A stretch of 64,000 nt of DNA from the NCBI GenBank assembly GCA_025808415.1, contig CP075525.1, positions 310,001 to 374,000 on the forward strand, in the 5' to 3' direction. A program made the position numbers and the translations under genes. This DNA comes from Cyclobacteriaceae bacterium (GTDB lineage Bacteria; Bacteroidota; Bacteroidia; Cytophagales; Cyclobacteriaceae). The notes beneath the pieces are model-generated. The model was not told the DNA's origin. It did not search any database and was given only the letters and a program-made list of their open reading frames with translations. Below are positions 1 to 9,517 of the stretch, piece by piece (positions within the stretch are counted from its first letter, which is position 1; each line of letters opens with the position of its first letter).

Positions 1-690
1 GATGGGGAGGTGCTTGAGCAGTATTCATTAAAGGTTGTTGAGAAATGGCAGTTGGGAAAAAAGAACCGGGATAACGGTGTGTTGTTGTTGATTGCCGTGA
101 ACGACCGGAAGATGCGCATTGAGGTGGGCTACGGATTGGAAGGCTCGCTACCGGATATCACCTGTAATCAAATCATCCGTAATCAAATTGCACCGGCATT
201 CAGGCGTGGCGATTTTGACGGTGGTGTTATGGCCGGCATTTCTGCAATTGTGGATGCCATTGGTGGTGAATATTCGGCAGAGGGCTATGATGAAGAATCT
301 TTTGAAGATATCCCCTGGTTCGTAGGGCTTTTTGTGTTTGGCATACTTGGCATTTTTACCTTTTTGGGACTTTCGATTAAAGGAGGCGCAGGGTGGTTTT
401 TATATGTGTTTCTCATTCCATTCTATGCTGCTTTTCCACTGGCTTTATATGGTTGGGAAACGGGCAAACTCGTACTCTTTGGCCATTTGTTTGGCTTTCC
501 TATCCTTAAAGTGATTTTTAATAAGATGGGCTGGAGCAAGCTGGAAAGTTCAGGTGGCGGCTCCGCAGGAGACTGGTCCTCAGGCAGTGGCTGGTCATCC
601 GGAGGGGGAGGCTGGTCATCTTCATCCGGAGGAGGCTTTTCTGGTGGTGGCGGTAGTTTTGGCGGTGGCGGAAGCAGTGGCAGTTGGTAA
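1..690 (+). CDS. TPM-domain (YgcG-type) membrane protein, 5' partial
   Basis: The reading frame is open from base 1, so the start codon and probable signal peptide lie left of the window; the GTG at 10 is only an internal codon. The visible first ~90 residues match the TPM domain seen in LemA-associated YgcG proteins, with the segment RIEVGYGLEG and a following FDGGVMAGI helix. Two hydrophobic segments follow (about residues 105-122 and 128-150). The C-terminus is a low-complexity Gly/Ser/Trp-rich tail, as usual in this family. The TPM domain is related to proteins implicated in photosystem II repair and phosphatase activity, but its bacterial role is unsettled. A LemA gene, its common partner, lies far away at about 34 kb. 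Confidence 0.85.
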   Translation, partial: DGEVLEQYSLKVVEKWQLGKKNRDNGVLLLIAVNDRKMRIEVGYGLEGSLPDITCNQIIRNQIAPAFRRGDFDGGVMAGISAIVDAIGGEYSAEGYDEESFEDIPWFVGLFVFGILGIFTFLGLSIKGGAGWFLYVFLIPFYAAFPLALYGWETGKLVLFGHLFGFPILKVIFNKMGWSKLESSGGGSAGDWSSGSGWSSGGGGWSSSSGGGFSGGGGSFGGGGSSGSW

Positions 691-772
691 ATATTTGAAG
701 CTATCTTTTAGTTCAATCCTGTAAGCATACGGCTCTGCGTTTTTCTTTCCGCTCATTTAATAATTTGGGATT

Positions 773-805
773 TTGATTCTTGAATATTGAATTGCCTTAT
801 TTTTG
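773..805 (+). promoter_or_regulatory. Bacteroidota-type promoter of glyA
   Basis: The -7 box TATTTTTG (798-805) matches TAnnTTTG. A TTG at 773-775 lies 22 bases upstream, within the usual range for the -33 element. The start codon of glyA follows at 835, giving a leader of roughly 25 bases. Confidence 0.55.
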
Positions 806-834
806 GCCTTTCTATTTTATAATACCTTCCCCGA

Positions 835-2103
835 ATGAAAAGAGATAAAGTCATCTTTGACCTGATTGAAAAAGAAAAGAAACGCCAGCAAAGTGGCATT
901 GAATTGATCGCCTCTGAAAACTTTGCCTCCGCCCAGGTAATGAAAGCCATGGGCACTGTGCTTACCAATAAGTATGCTGAAGGCTTACCCGGCAAGCGCT
1001 ATTATGGTGGTTGTGAAGTGGTGGATGAAATTGAGCAGCTTGCCATTGATCGTGTGCGGCAACTTTTCAATGCCGATTGGGCAAACGTACAGCCACATTC
1101 TGGCGCACAAGCAAATGCCGCTGTAATGTTGGCATGCCTAAAACCAGGCGACAAGATACTTGGGTTTGACCTGGCACATGGTGGTCATCTTACGCACGGC
1201 TCACCTGTTAATTTTTCAGGAAAACTGTATCAGCCATCGTTTTATGGTGTTGAAGAAGCTACGGGAAAAATCGATTTTGATAAAGTAATAGAAACGGCTA
1301 AGCGTGAGAAGCCAAAGATGATTATTTGTGGTGCCTCAGCTTACAGTCGCGATTGGGATTACAAAAAGCTTCGGGAAGCGGCTGATGCCGTAGGTGCTTT
1401 ACTGCTGGCAGACATTGCCCACCCGGCAGGGTTAATTGCACGCGGATTATTGAACGACCCTATGGAGTATTGCCATATCGTAACTACCACCACGCACAAA
1501 ACCCTGCGGGGCCCTCGAGGCGGATTGATTATGGTGGGCAAAAATTTTGACAATCCGTGGGGATTAAAAACCCCGAAAGGCGAGTTCAGAAAAATCACTT
1601 CCATTTTAGATTCCGGTGTGTTTCCAGGAACACAGGGGGGGCCTCTGGAACATGTGATTGCTGCAAAAGCCATCGCCTTTGAAGAAGCGCTTTCGGATGA
1701 TTACCTGAAATATGTAGTGCAGGTGGTAAAAAATGCAAAGGCTATGGCCGCAGCGTTTATTGCTAAGGGGTATAGCATCATTTCTGGCGGAACCGACAAT
1801 CATTTAATGTTGATTGACCTGCGTTCGAAAAACCTTACCGGTAAAATTGCTGAAGAAACATTAATCAAAGCGGATATCACCATCAACAAAAATATGGTGC
1901 CATTTGATACACAGTCGCCCATGGTCACTTCAGGCATGCGCATTGGAACACCGGCCATTACAACACGTGGGCTAAAAGAAAAAGATGTTGTGAAGGTTGT
2001 TGACCTTATCGATGAAGCTTTGGGCGCCCCCGGTAATGCCGATAATTTAAAAGCGGTGAAGAAGAAGGTGAATACTTTTATGAAGAAGTTTCCATTGTAC
2101 TGA
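835..2103 (+). CDS. glyA: Serine hydroxymethyltransferase
   Basis: This PLP enzyme converts serine and tetrahydrofolate to glycine and 5,10-methylene-tetrahydrofolate in the cytosol, the main entry of one-carbon units. The 422-residue length is normal. The N-terminal IELIASENF motif, the HGGHLTHG loop (about 115-122) and the PLP-binding lysine in TTTTHKT (K222) are all present. The gene is followed 23 bases downstream by tatC and then rpiB on the same strand, so the three probably share a transcript, though their functions are not obviously linked. A TAnnTTTG promoter lies at 773-805. Confidence 0.97.
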   Translation: MKRDKVIFDLIEKEKKRQQSGIELIASENFASAQVMKAMGTVLTNKYAEGLPGKRYYGGCEVVDEIEQLAIDRVRQLFNADWANVQPHSGAQANAAVMLACLKPGDKILGFDLAHGGHLTHGSPVNFSGKLYQPSFYGVEEATGKIDFDKVIETAKREKPKMIICGASAYSRDWDYKKLREAADAVGALLLADIAHPAGLIARGLLNDPMEYCHIVTTTTHKTLRGPRGGLIMVGKNFDNPWGLKTPKGEFRKITSILDSGVFPGTQGGPLEHVIAAKAIAFEEALSDDYLKYVVQVVKNAKAMAAAFIAKGYSIISGGTDNHLMLIDLRSKNLTGKIAEETLIKADITINKNMVPFDTQSPMVTSGMRIGTPAITTRGLKEKDVVKVVDLIDEALGAPGNADNLKAVKKKVNTFMKKFPLY

Positions 2104-2126
2104 TTTAATGAAGGGAGCGGTTTTGA

Positions 2127-2963
2127 ATGGCTGAAGAAAAAGAAATGACCTTCCTTGATCACCTCGAGGAGTTGCGCTGGCACATCATCCGGTCCCTGCT
2201 GGTTGTGGTGGTGTGCACTATTGTGGCCTTTATCTATGGCAAATGGATTTTTGATCATGTTGTATTTGCAGTAGCACAACCTGATTTTATTTTCTTTGAC
2301 TGGATGTGCTCGCTTGGGAAATTAGTAGGCTATACAGAAACACTTTGCGTGGATGAAATCCCTTTTAAAATACAAAGCCGGCAGATGACCGGTCAGTTTA
2401 CCATGCACATTGCATCGTCATTGTTTATTGGGGTAACAACTTCTTTTCCGTACATCGTTTGGGAATTGTGGCGATTCATTAAACCGGGATTGGTAACAAA
2501 AGAGCGGAAGTTTTCACGCGGGGCTGTATTATCCATATCATTTTTGTTTTTCACCGGGGTGTCTTTCGGTTACTTCATCATGAGCCCGTTAGCCGTGTAT
2601 TTTCTTTCAACCTATTCGCTCAGCGATGTAATCGTAAACGAGTTTGACATTACCTCGTATGTTTCCACCATTATCACCCTTGTGTTTGGCAGCGGATTGT
2701 TGTTTCAACTTCCGGTCGTAGTATATTTTCTTACTAAAATAGGTATGCTCACCCCGGCTTTCATGCGGCAATACCGCAGGCATGCCATCGTGATTATATT
2801 AATCGTAGCCGCTATCATTACCCCGCCCGATCCGTTTAGTCAAACGCTCATTGGCATACCCTTGTACTTGCTCTATGAATTCAGTATCTTAATATCGGCC
2901 ATCGTTGTTAAACGTCAGGCTAAGCGCGACAGGGAAGAAGAACAATCTTATAAAGCACCATGA
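2127..2963 (+). CDS. tatC: Sec-independent protein translocase TatC
   Basis: TatC is the multi-pass membrane subunit that recognises twin-arginine signal peptides of folded export substrates. The protein has the family signature TFLDHLEELRWHI near the N-terminus (residues 8-20) and about six hydrophobic segments. The loop between TM1 and TM2 is expanded, with two cysteines, a form common in Bacteroidota. The ATG at 2127 gives MAEEKEM and agrees with relatives. No tatA gene is nearby. Its last four bases (ATGA) overlap the start of rpiB, which suggests translational coupling. Confidence 0.96.
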   Translation: MAEEKEMTFLDHLEELRWHIIRSLLVVVVCTIVAFIYGKWIFDHVVFAVAQPDFIFFDWMCSLGKLVGYTETLCVDEIPFKIQSRQMTGQFTMHIASSLFIGVTTSFPYIVWELWRFIKPGLVTKERKFSRGAVLSISFLFFTGVSFGYFIMSPLAVYFLSTYSLSDVIVNEFDITSYVSTIITLVFGSGLLFQLPVVVYFLTKIGMLTPAFMRQYRRHAIVIILIVAAIITPPDPFSQTLIGIPLYLLYEFSILISAIVVKRQAKRDREEEQSYKAP

Positions 2964-3391
2964 GTACGATAGCTATCGGCAGCGACCACGCAGGGTTTGA
3001 GTATAAGGAGAAATTAAAAAAGTGGTTGGAGAATAATGGATACACCGTTAAGGACTTTGGCACACACAGTGCCGAGTCGGTAGACTATCCGGATTTCGCC
3101 CACCCAGTGGCATTGGCCGTGGAAAAGCAAGAAGCAGCTTATGGCCTGTTGCTTTGCGGCAGTGCCAATGGCGTAGCCATAACAGCCAATAAACATCAAG
3201 GTATTCGTGCGGCCATCTGCTGGACAGAAGAAGTTGCTGCTGTAGTTCGCCAACATAATAACGCCAATGTAGTCTGTATACCCGCCCGTTTTGTTAGCGA
3301 AGCGTTGGCTGAAAAAATATTAGCCACATTTTTGAGCACTCCTTTTGAAGGTGGGCGCCACGCCAGAAGGGTGGAGAAAATCAGTTGTTAG
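2960..3391 (+). CDS. rpiB: Ribose 5-phosphate isomerase B
   Basis: RpiB interconverts ribose 5-phosphate and ribulose 5-phosphate in the pentose phosphate pathway; some LacA/RpiB relatives use other sugar phosphates such as allose 6-phosphate. The N-terminal GSDHAGFEYK motif (D9, H10) and the catalytic cysteine loop LLCGSANG (C66) are present. The 143-residue length is typical. It starts inside the tatC stop codon (ATGA overlap). Its last 11 bases overlap the convergent membrane-protein gene that ends at 3381, with no terminator between them. Confidence 0.93.
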   Translation: MSTIAIGSDHAGFEYKEKLKKWLENNGYTVKDFGTHSAESVDYPDFAHPVALAVEKQEAAYGLLLCGSANGVAITANKHQGIRAAICWTEEVAAVVRQHNNANVVCIPARFVSEALAEKILATFLSTPFEGGRHARRVEKISC

Positions 3392-4829
3392 GTTGAGCCG
3401 GTATTAATTGCCAGTAACCTTGCAGAGATTTGCTGTACCGGATTTTTAAAACAGGCAGCCTTTCGAAAAACTTTTCCATTTTGTTTTCCGGGTCAACAAT
3501 AACCTCCGGCAAGTCCTTTTCGAACAAACGGCTTACCAACAATAGATTTTCATAATACTGCGGGCCATCCATGATTTCTTTTGTCAATGGCCAGTTGATG
3601 AAAGGAGGTGATAATTTGTTGTTTAGAAAAATGCCCGGCTGATCGGCCAGCAGTAAAACATTTTTATCGGTAATTGTAAATGATGATGCATTGACGAACA
3701 AGCTGGCGTAATCAACAGAGGTTAGTTTGTTGTAGCGGGTCAGGTATTGGCCGCAAACCACTCCTATTAATAGCATCCAAATGCTTAGCTCGGCAAACTT
3801 TCGCCTTCGTATGAGCAAAAGAAAATGGGTCAGGAAAAAACTGACAGCCGGTAAAAGCGGCAATAGGTTTTGCGGTCGCAAATCGGGTGTAAAATAAATC
3901 TGCAACAACCCGATAAGGAGCCATAAAAACATGGTTTGTAATAACTGCGACTGGTACTTGGTTAACCGCGCATCGCGGCCGAGAATAAATACAGAAATAA
4001 ATAAATAAACCAGGGGCACGCTGGTCAGTATTAATAAACTTTTTAGGGATACTAATTTTTCGTTGGGAAAAGATAGACCAAACCAATAAAACCTATTCCA
4101 TAAATCACCCAGGTTTCCGTTAATGTAGTATACGGAACAAAGAATGAGGTGAGGAAGCAGGAAACCGGTAAGCAGTAATAAGTGTTTGCGCAGGGTGTTG
4201 CGCGTGAAGAGCAGCAGGATTAAAATAATGCCGGGCAAAAAAATGATGTAAGAAAAATTGCACAATGAGGCGAAACTTATAAAAAGCCCCAGGTTAAAAA
4301 TGGTCTCGTCTCGTTGAACACGGAACTCAATTTCAGTTAATAGTGCATTTAAGGCCAGTAACAGAAATCCAAACGCCAGCAGATCCGCGGTAAGCGACAA
4401 GAAATCGAACGAAATGAGCGTCAGGATTGAGAAAATCAAAGTGGGTATATACGTGTTTTCCGCAAAAACCTTTTTGTCAATAAATACGATCCCCAAAAAA
4501 GCGCTTTGGAAAAATAAAATCAGAAGGGCTGCTATATGTCTTGCCGTCAGGCTCCTGCCAAAAAGAAAATCGCATGCACCATAAAACCACGCTGCGAAAG
4601 GCGGGGTGCTGTCAATTAACTCGTGGTAGAGGCCAAATCCATCGCTTACTTTTTCGCCCACCAAAAAACTTTTCAATTCAGGCAGGGTAGTTTGGGGAGT
4701 ATCCATTAAAAGCGGTAAGCACAACGCAACCAATAAGCCGAGCAATCCAATCAGTCGGTATGGGTCGTTTATGCGGAAGTATCGAAGCAAAGTCGGATTG
4801 TTTTGCGGAAAAATAGACAGGAATTTCAA
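3381..4829 (-). CDS. Polytopic membrane protein, possibly GT-C-like (DUF6427-like)
   Basis: The 482-residue protein has about ten hydrophobic segments and a soluble C-terminal part of about 110 residues. The first large extracytoplasmic loop contains DGFGLYHELIDSTPPFAAW, which resembles the acidic-residue plus TPP segment of GT-C glycosyltransferases such as the GT39/PMT group. This is a resemblance seen by eye only. The protein may belong to the Bacteroidota family DUF6427, but that assignment is tentative. The gene stands alone, overlaps rpiB tail to tail and is divergent from rbfA. A role in lipid-linked sugar transfer at the inner membrane is plausible but not shown. Confidence 0.6.
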   Translation of the reverse strand: MKFLSIFPQNNPTLLRYFRINDPYRLIGLLGLLVALCLPLLMDTPQTTLPELKSFLVGEKVSDGFGLYHELIDSTPPFAAWFYGACDFLFGRSLTARHIAALLILFFQSAFLGIVFIDKKVFAENTYIPTLIFSILTLISFDFLSLTADLLAFGFLLLALNALLTEIEFRVQRDETIFNLGLFISFASLCNFSYIIFLPGIILILLLFTRNTLRKHLLLLTGFLLPHLILCSVYYINGNLGDLWNRFYWFGLSFPNEKLVSLKSLLILTSVPLVYLFISVFILGRDARLTKYQSQLLQTMFLWLLIGLLQIYFTPDLRPQNLLPLLPAVSFFLTHFLLLIRRRKFAELSIWMLLIGVVCGQYLTRYNKLTSVDYASLFVNASSFTITDKNVLLLADQPGIFLNNKLSPPFINWPLTKEIMDGPQYYENLLLVSRLFEKDLPEVIVDPENKMEKFFERLPVLKIRYSKSLQGYWQLIPAQPNN

Positions 4830-4856
4830 GCTTTGAAATGAATCGCGGTTACTTCT

Positions 4857-4886
4857 TTGTTTTCGTGACAGGAGAAAGGATATTTG
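4857..4886 (+). promoter_or_regulatory. Probable promoter of rbfA with -7 box adjacent to ATG
   Basis: TTG at 4857-4859, a 19-base spacer, then GATATTTG (4879-4886), which differs from TAnnTTTG by one base. The rbfA start codon follows after only four bases (4891), so the transcript would be leaderless or nearly so. Confidence 0.4.
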
Positions 4887-4890
4887 TCGT

Positions 4891-5256
4891 ATGGCCGGAA
4901 CGACACGTCAACAGAAATTTGCCCGACTTATTCATAAGGAAATAAGCGACATCCTTCAGCGCGATAAACGCGGTATACTTGAAAATGCCTTTATTACGGT
5001 GGCCGATGTTCGGGTAAGTCCCGATTTGGGTGTTGCTAAAATATACCTGAGCATGATGTTGGCCAACAATAAGCCTGCGCTGCTCGAAAAAATTAATGCC
5101 AGAAAGAGTGAAATCCGAAAGGCTTTGGGCGATCGCATACGTAACCAGGCGAGGATAATTCCGGAGTTGGTTTTTTACATTGATGAAGTGGAAGAAAAAG
5201 CCCAACGGATTGACGAGATAATCAAAAACCTAAATATCCCACCGGCCAAAACTTGA
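4891..5256 (+). CDS. rbfA: Ribosome-binding factor A
   Basis: RbfA is a small KH-like protein that binds the immature 30S subunit and helps process the 5' end of 16S rRNA, also during cold adaptation. The N-terminal TRQQKFARLIHKEISDILQ and the central VTVSPDLGVAKIYLS-type region (here VADVRVSPDLGVAKIYLS) fit the family, as does the length of 121 residues. The stop codon overlaps the TTG start of the permease gene (TTGA), so the two are probably translated together. The start is close to a probable promoter, which leaves no room for a Shine-Dalgarno site. Confidence 0.94.
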   Translation: MAGTTRQQKFARLIHKEISDILQRDKRGILENAFITVADVRVSPDLGVAKIYLSMMLANNKPALLEKINARKSEIRKALGDRIRNQARIIPELVFYIDEVEEKAQRIDEIIKNLNIPPAKT

Positions 5257-6476
5257 AGCTTGAATTTTTTATAGCGCGCAGGTACCTGCTTTCCAGCCGG
5301 AAAAAGAATTTCATCAACATCATATCTGTTTTGTCGCTGATAGGAGTAGCCTTTAGTGCAGCTGCTATTATCATAGTGCTTTCGGTATTTAACGGGCTTG
5401 GTGATTTACTACGCTCGCTCAACAACTCCTTTGATCCGGAAATAAAAATTGAAGCTGCCGAGGGAAAATCATTCCCGGTCAACGACTCACTGTTAACCAG
5501 AATTAGGGCCGTTGAAGGGGTTTCGCTGGTGACTGAAGTAATTGAAGATTATGCTTACGTGCGTTACCGCGATGCCAACCAGGTAATTACCTTAAAAGGA
5601 GTGAGCGAAAATTTTGTAGAACAGCACCGGATGGACGACAAAATAGTAGCCGGTGAACTACGGCTTAGCCGCGGTGATGCCCAGTACGCCATTATTGGGC
5701 GGGGCGTTCAATATACGCTTTCCGTTGCGGTGGGCGATGATATGTACCCGCTACAGGTATACTATATCAATAATGTAAAGTCAGGGACTCTTGATCCTTC
5801 CCGTTTGTATTCGAGGAAAAATATCTTGGTTGGCGCAGCATTTTCCATTGTTCAGAACTTTGACGAGAACTATGTTATCGTGCCACTGTCTTTTGCAGAG
5901 GAATTGCTCCGCTATGAAAATAAGCGAACCTCATTGGAAGTGAAGACCAAACCTGGCTCGGACCTTTTTAAGGTTCAAAGCCGGTTGAAAAATGCTTTAG
6001 GGGAATACTTTTTAGTGCTTAACCACGAAGAGCAACATAAGGATTTATACCGTCTGCTGAAAATGGAAAAGTTATTCACCTTCTTAGCGCTGTCAGTATT
6101 ACTCGGCATAAGTTCTATCAATATTTTTTTTAGTTTAATGATGTTGGCCCTGGACAAAAAGAAGGACATCTCAGTTTTGGCTGCCATGGGAGCCAACGAA
6201 AATCTCATCCGAAGGATTTTTATAGTAGAAGGTGGCCTTATTGCTTTTGGCGGTGCTGCACTTGGCCTGGTGCTGGGCGGCATTTTCTGTTGGCTTCAAC
6301 TTAATTACGGCATTATCAGCATGGGCATGGAAACTTCCGTTACCGAGGGCTATCCGGTTAAGGTTAAGGCCATTGATTTTATAAGCACACTGGGCGTGGT
6401 TTCTTTGCTCACATTCATCATCTCCTGGAGGCCGGCAATACTTGCGGCCCGATCGGTTTCGGTTCATAACCTGTAA
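5253..6476 (+). CDS. LolC/LolE-type ABC transporter permease (FtsX family)
   Basis: The 407-residue protein has the topology of lipoprotein-releasing permeases: an N-terminal transmembrane segment (about 25-48), a large periplasmic MacB-PCD-like domain, then three C-terminal transmembrane segments with the FtsX core. The N-terminus MKLEFFIARRYL matches the family. The start is a TTG that overlaps the rbfA stop codon; no ATG lies nearby in frame. The likely role is sorting lipoproteins from inner to outer membrane together with a LolD ATPase. No ATPase gene is in the neighbourhood, which is common in Bacteroidota, where this permease often stands next to rbfA. Confidence 0.88.
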   Translation: MKLEFFIARRYLLSSRKKNFINIISVLSLIGVAFSAAAIIIVLSVFNGLGDLLRSLNNSFDPEIKIEAAEGKSFPVNDSLLTRIRAVEGVSLVTEVIEDYAYVRYRDANQVITLKGVSENFVEQHRMDDKIVAGELRLSRGDAQYAIIGRGVQYTLSVAVGDDMYPLQVYYINNVKSGTLDPSRLYSRKNILVGAAFSIVQNFDENYVIVPLSFAEELLRYENKRTSLEVKTKPGSDLFKVQSRLKNALGEYFLVLNHEEQHKDLYRLLKMEKLFTFLALSVLLGISSINIFFSLMMLALDKKKDISVLAAMGANENLIRRIFIVEGGLIAFGGAALGLVLGGIFCWLQLNYGIISMGMETSVTEGYPVKVKAIDFISTLGVVSLLTFIISWRPAILAARSVSVHNL

Positions 6477-6542
6477 GGTTCGTGTATGAAATAGGCTGAA
6501 ATTCAACGATTTCAGAAACGCCAAATTCTTAGCTTAGAGGTT

Positions 6543-6570
6543 CCGTTTTTAGAAAATGTGCTAAAAACGG
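6543..6570 (+). promoter_or_regulatory. Perfect 10-bp inverted repeat just before the SNF2 gene
   Basis: CCGTTTTTAG (6543-6552) and CTAAAAACGG (6561-6570) are exact reverse complements separated by 8 bases. The element ends 7 bases before the ATG at 6578. It could be an operator or an RNA hairpin that masks the start codon. There is no T-run after it, so it does not look like a terminator. Confidence 0.5.
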
Positions 6571-6577
6571 CCAAATC

Positions 6578-9517
6578 ATGAAGGTTTCTGCGTCCCAGCC
6601 GTTCCAAATCATCTACTCGTTGTTTGAACACGAGTACCTGGGGTTCCTTTTTGAGTCCTATATCGTGCATTTGGACGATAAAGGGAAACTGACCTATCAG
6701 CACCAGAACATCTCATCCAAAAACGCGCGCGAATTTTCCAAAGGGCTCGATGATCGTGATTTTGAGTTGATCAAACTTATGGATGCCATGCAACAAGATG
6801 CCGTGGCCAAGAAATTTGCCGGTAAGCCAGTTAAGCCCGAAGAGTTTTTCCCGAAAGTTTTTGATAAGAAAAAGGGTAATGAAGCACTGCAAGAGCTGAT
6901 AGAAATACACATGGAGACCAAGCGTGCAGAAGTGCTGGAAATACTAAGAGGTAAACTTCTTTTTGAAACAGGCAATGATGGAGAACCCACGCACCGTAAA
7001 ATTGAGGTAATGGAAAAGAGAGCCTCCATTCAGTTTCACTTTATGCGTGGCGAAGAGAACACCAACTATTACCCTACCATTTTTTATAATGGTAAAAAAC
7101 TTGAGTTGCCCAACCCCACCGCTTTCCTGATTTGTAAAACCCCTGCCTGGCTGGTGGTAAACGGTAAGCTTTATGGTTTCGAAAAATTTGTTGATGGCAA
7201 AAAGCTTTTGCCGTTTCTCAGCAAAAAATTTGTAGTAATCCCCAAAAACCTGGAAGAAACTTATTACAACCGGTTTGTTGCCCCGCTTATTGCTTCGTTT
7301 GATGATATAGAAGCTAAAGGATTTGAGATCAATAAAAATGAATATGATCCTAAGCCTATTCTTACCATATCGGAATTACAATCGGCACAAAGTGTGGCCA
7401 CCCCAACACTTTTCGATACCGGTTTAAAAGAAGATAAAAGTGATGAGTCTGGAAAGATCGTATTTGACCTTTCCTTCAAATATGGCAAACATAAATTTCA
7501 GGGCCGTAACCGTGTGCCGGTAAGCGTTACCATTGAAAAGCATGATAAGGATTATGTTTTTCACCGGGTTCAGCGAAAAGTAGATGTAGAGAAAAACTTT
7601 CTTCACATGCTACAAAAGCTGGGCCTTCAGATGAAGGACTTTAACGTGGCCATTTCAAAATCGGAAGCTTTTTCGTGGCTTAACGAAAACCGGGTTAACC
7701 TGCTTAACCTGGGCTTTGAAGTGAGCCAGCCACAAAGCAACGACAAAAAATATTTTGTAGGCAAAGCCATTATTGAGGTTGAGGTAAAAGAAAACATCGA
7801 TTGGTTTGATATTCACGCCCGTATAAAATTCGGTGAGTTTGAAATTCCCTTTAAGGAATTGCGCAAACTTATCTTAAAAAAGAAGGTAGAGTTTAAGCTT
7901 CCAAATGGAGAGATCGCCATCATTCCCGAGGCATGGTTAACCCGCTATGCTGATTTATTTGCGTTAAGTGAAACAGAAGGCGATAAGGAAAAGCCGGTTT
8001 TGCGCAAGCACCACCTTAACCTGGTAAAAGAACTCGAGGATGGCAACCTGGCCAAAGTCCACATCAGTGAAAAGCTGCGGTCACTGGGTTCATTCAGTGG
8101 AATAAAAAACTACGCTCTTCCTGCCGGGTTTATCGGTGAGCTCAGGCCCTATCAAAAGGCCGGTTATAACTGGTTACGATTTTTAAATGAATTTAAACTG
8201 GGGGGTTGCCTGGCCGATGACATGGGTTTGGGTAAAACAGTACAAACCCTGGCTATGCTGCAGGCTGAAAAAGAAGCCGGTCATGGCACTACGTTGCTCA
8301 TCATGCCCACATCACTGGTGTATAATTGGGAGATGGAGGCCTCACGGTTTACACCGCACCTGAAAGTATTGAATTATACCGGCACCCTGCGTAATAAAGA
8401 TGTTAAGCGATTTGAAAAGTACGACATTGTACTGACCTCATATGGCATAACCCGATTGGATATTGAACTGTTGAAAAATTTTTATTTCAACTACATCATT
8501 CTGGATGAGTCGCAGGTGATCAAAAATCCATCGTCAAACATTGCTAAAGCAGTACGCGAACTTAAATCGCGTTACCGGTTGGTACTAACCGGTACACCGT
8601 TGGAAAATACCACCCTGGATTTATGGTCACAGGTTAGTTTTATTAACCCGGGCATGTTGGGGTCGCAAAGTTATTTCCGGCAGGAGTACCAGGTCCCCAT
8701 CGAGAAGAAAGGTGATGAGGCAAAATCCAAAAAGTTAAACTCCATTATAAAGCCTTTTGTCCTGCGCAGGCACAAATCCCAGGTGGCTACCGAATTGCCC
8801 GAGAAGGTTGAGAATATACAATACTCGGTAATGACAACCGAGCAGGAGAAACGTTACGAAGAAACAAAAGCATATTACCGTGGGCGCATATTGGATTTGA
8901 TTGACAAAGAGGGAATGGGCAACAGCCGGTTTATGATTTTGGAAGGATTGACCAAGCTCCGTCAATTGGCCAATCATCCAAAAATGATTGAGCCATCTTA
9001 CGCTGGCGATTCAGGCAAGCTGGAAGACATAACCCACATGCTCGAAAATGCCATGGCCGAAGGGCACAAAGTGTTGGTATTTAGCCAATTTGTCAAGCAT
9101 TTGTCATTGGTGCGGCAGTATTTAAAATCACATAAAATCGACTTCGCTTACCTGGATGGCGCAAGTATCGATCGCAAAGAACAAGTTGAGCGCTTCAATA
9201 AAGACACCAAGGTAAAGGCATTTCTTATTTCAATTAAGGCAGGAGGATTGGGCTTAAACCTCACCGAAGCCGATTATGTTTTTATACTTGATCCGTGGTG
9301 GAACCCGGCCGTTGAAGCACAAGCCGTTGACCGTGCACACCGCATCGGGCAGAAGAAAAAAGTATTTACCTATAAATTCATTACCCGCAATACGGTTGAG
9401 GAGAAAATACTAACGCTTCAACAAAAAAAGTTGAAACTCACGCAAGAGCTGATCACAACCGAAGAAACCATCATGAAACAACTTACCCGGGAAGATATTG
9501 AGTTGATGCTGGCCTGA
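6578..9517 (+). CDS. SNF2-family DEAD/DEAH ATPase (helicase-like)
   Basis: The 979-residue protein has an uncharacterised N-terminal region of about 530 residues, then a complete SNF2 motor. Visible motifs are Walker A DDMGLGKT (from about residue 547), Walker B DESQ (about 643-646), LTGTPLEN, and motif V/VI DPWWNPAVEAQAVDRAHRIGQ-type sequence (about 905-925). SNF2 proteins of this bacterial group translocate on double-stranded DNA and can remodel RNA polymerase or other bound proteins. I see no SWIM zinc-finger cysteines at the N-terminus. No restriction or methylase genes are adjacent, so a defence role is not indicated. The gene ends inside the convergent acyltransferase gene, a 35-base tail overlap. 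Confidence 0.92.
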   Translation: MKVSASQPFQIIYSLFEHEYLGFLFESYIVHLDDKGKLTYQHQNISSKNAREFSKGLDDRDFELIKLMDAMQQDAVAKKFAGKPVKPEEFFPKVFDKKKGNEALQELIEIHMETKRAEVLEILRGKLLFETGNDGEPTHRKIEVMEKRASIQFHFMRGEENTNYYPTIFYNGKKLELPNPTAFLICKTPAWLVVNGKLYGFEKFVDGKKLLPFLSKKFVVIPKNLEETYYNRFVAPLIASFDDIEAKGFEINKNEYDPKPILTISELQSAQSVATPTLFDTGLKEDKSDESGKIVFDLSFKYGKHKFQGRNRVPVSVTIEKHDKDYVFHRVQRKVDVEKNFLHMLQKLGLQMKDFNVAISKSEAFSWLNENRVNLLNLGFEVSQPQSNDKKYFVGKAIIEVEVKENIDWFDIHARIKFGEFEIPFKELRKLILKKKVEFKLPNGEIAIIPEAWLTRYADLFALSETEGDKEKPVLRKHHLNLVKELEDGNLAKVHISEKLRSLGSFSGIKNYALPAGFIGELRPYQKAGYNWLRFLNEFKLGGCLADDMGLGKTVQTLAMLQAEKEAGHGTTLLIMPTSLVYNWEMEASRFTPHLKVLNYTGTLRNKDVKRFEKYDIVLTSYGITRLDIELLKNFYFNYIILDESQVIKNPSSNIAKAVRELKSRYRLVLTGTPLENTTLDLWSQVSFINPGMLGSQSYFRQEYQVPIEKKGDEAKSKKLNSIIKPFVLRRHKSQVATELPEKVENIQYSVMTTEQEKRYEETKAYYRGRILDLIDKEGMGNSRFMILEGLTKLRQLANHPKMIEPSYAGDSGKLEDITHMLENAMAEGHKVLVFSQFVKHLSLVRQYLKSHKIDFAYLDGASIDRKEQVERFNKDTKVKAFLISIKAGGLGLNLTEADYVFILDPWWNPAVEAQAVDRAHRIGQKKKVFTYKFITRNTVEEKILTLQQKKLKLTQELITTEETIMKQLTREDIELMLA

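Noticed and set aside
6578-9517. SNF2 protein as part of a defence island (DISARM/restriction-like)
   Set aside because: There is no methylase, nuclease or other defence gene nearby; neighbours are housekeeping genes.
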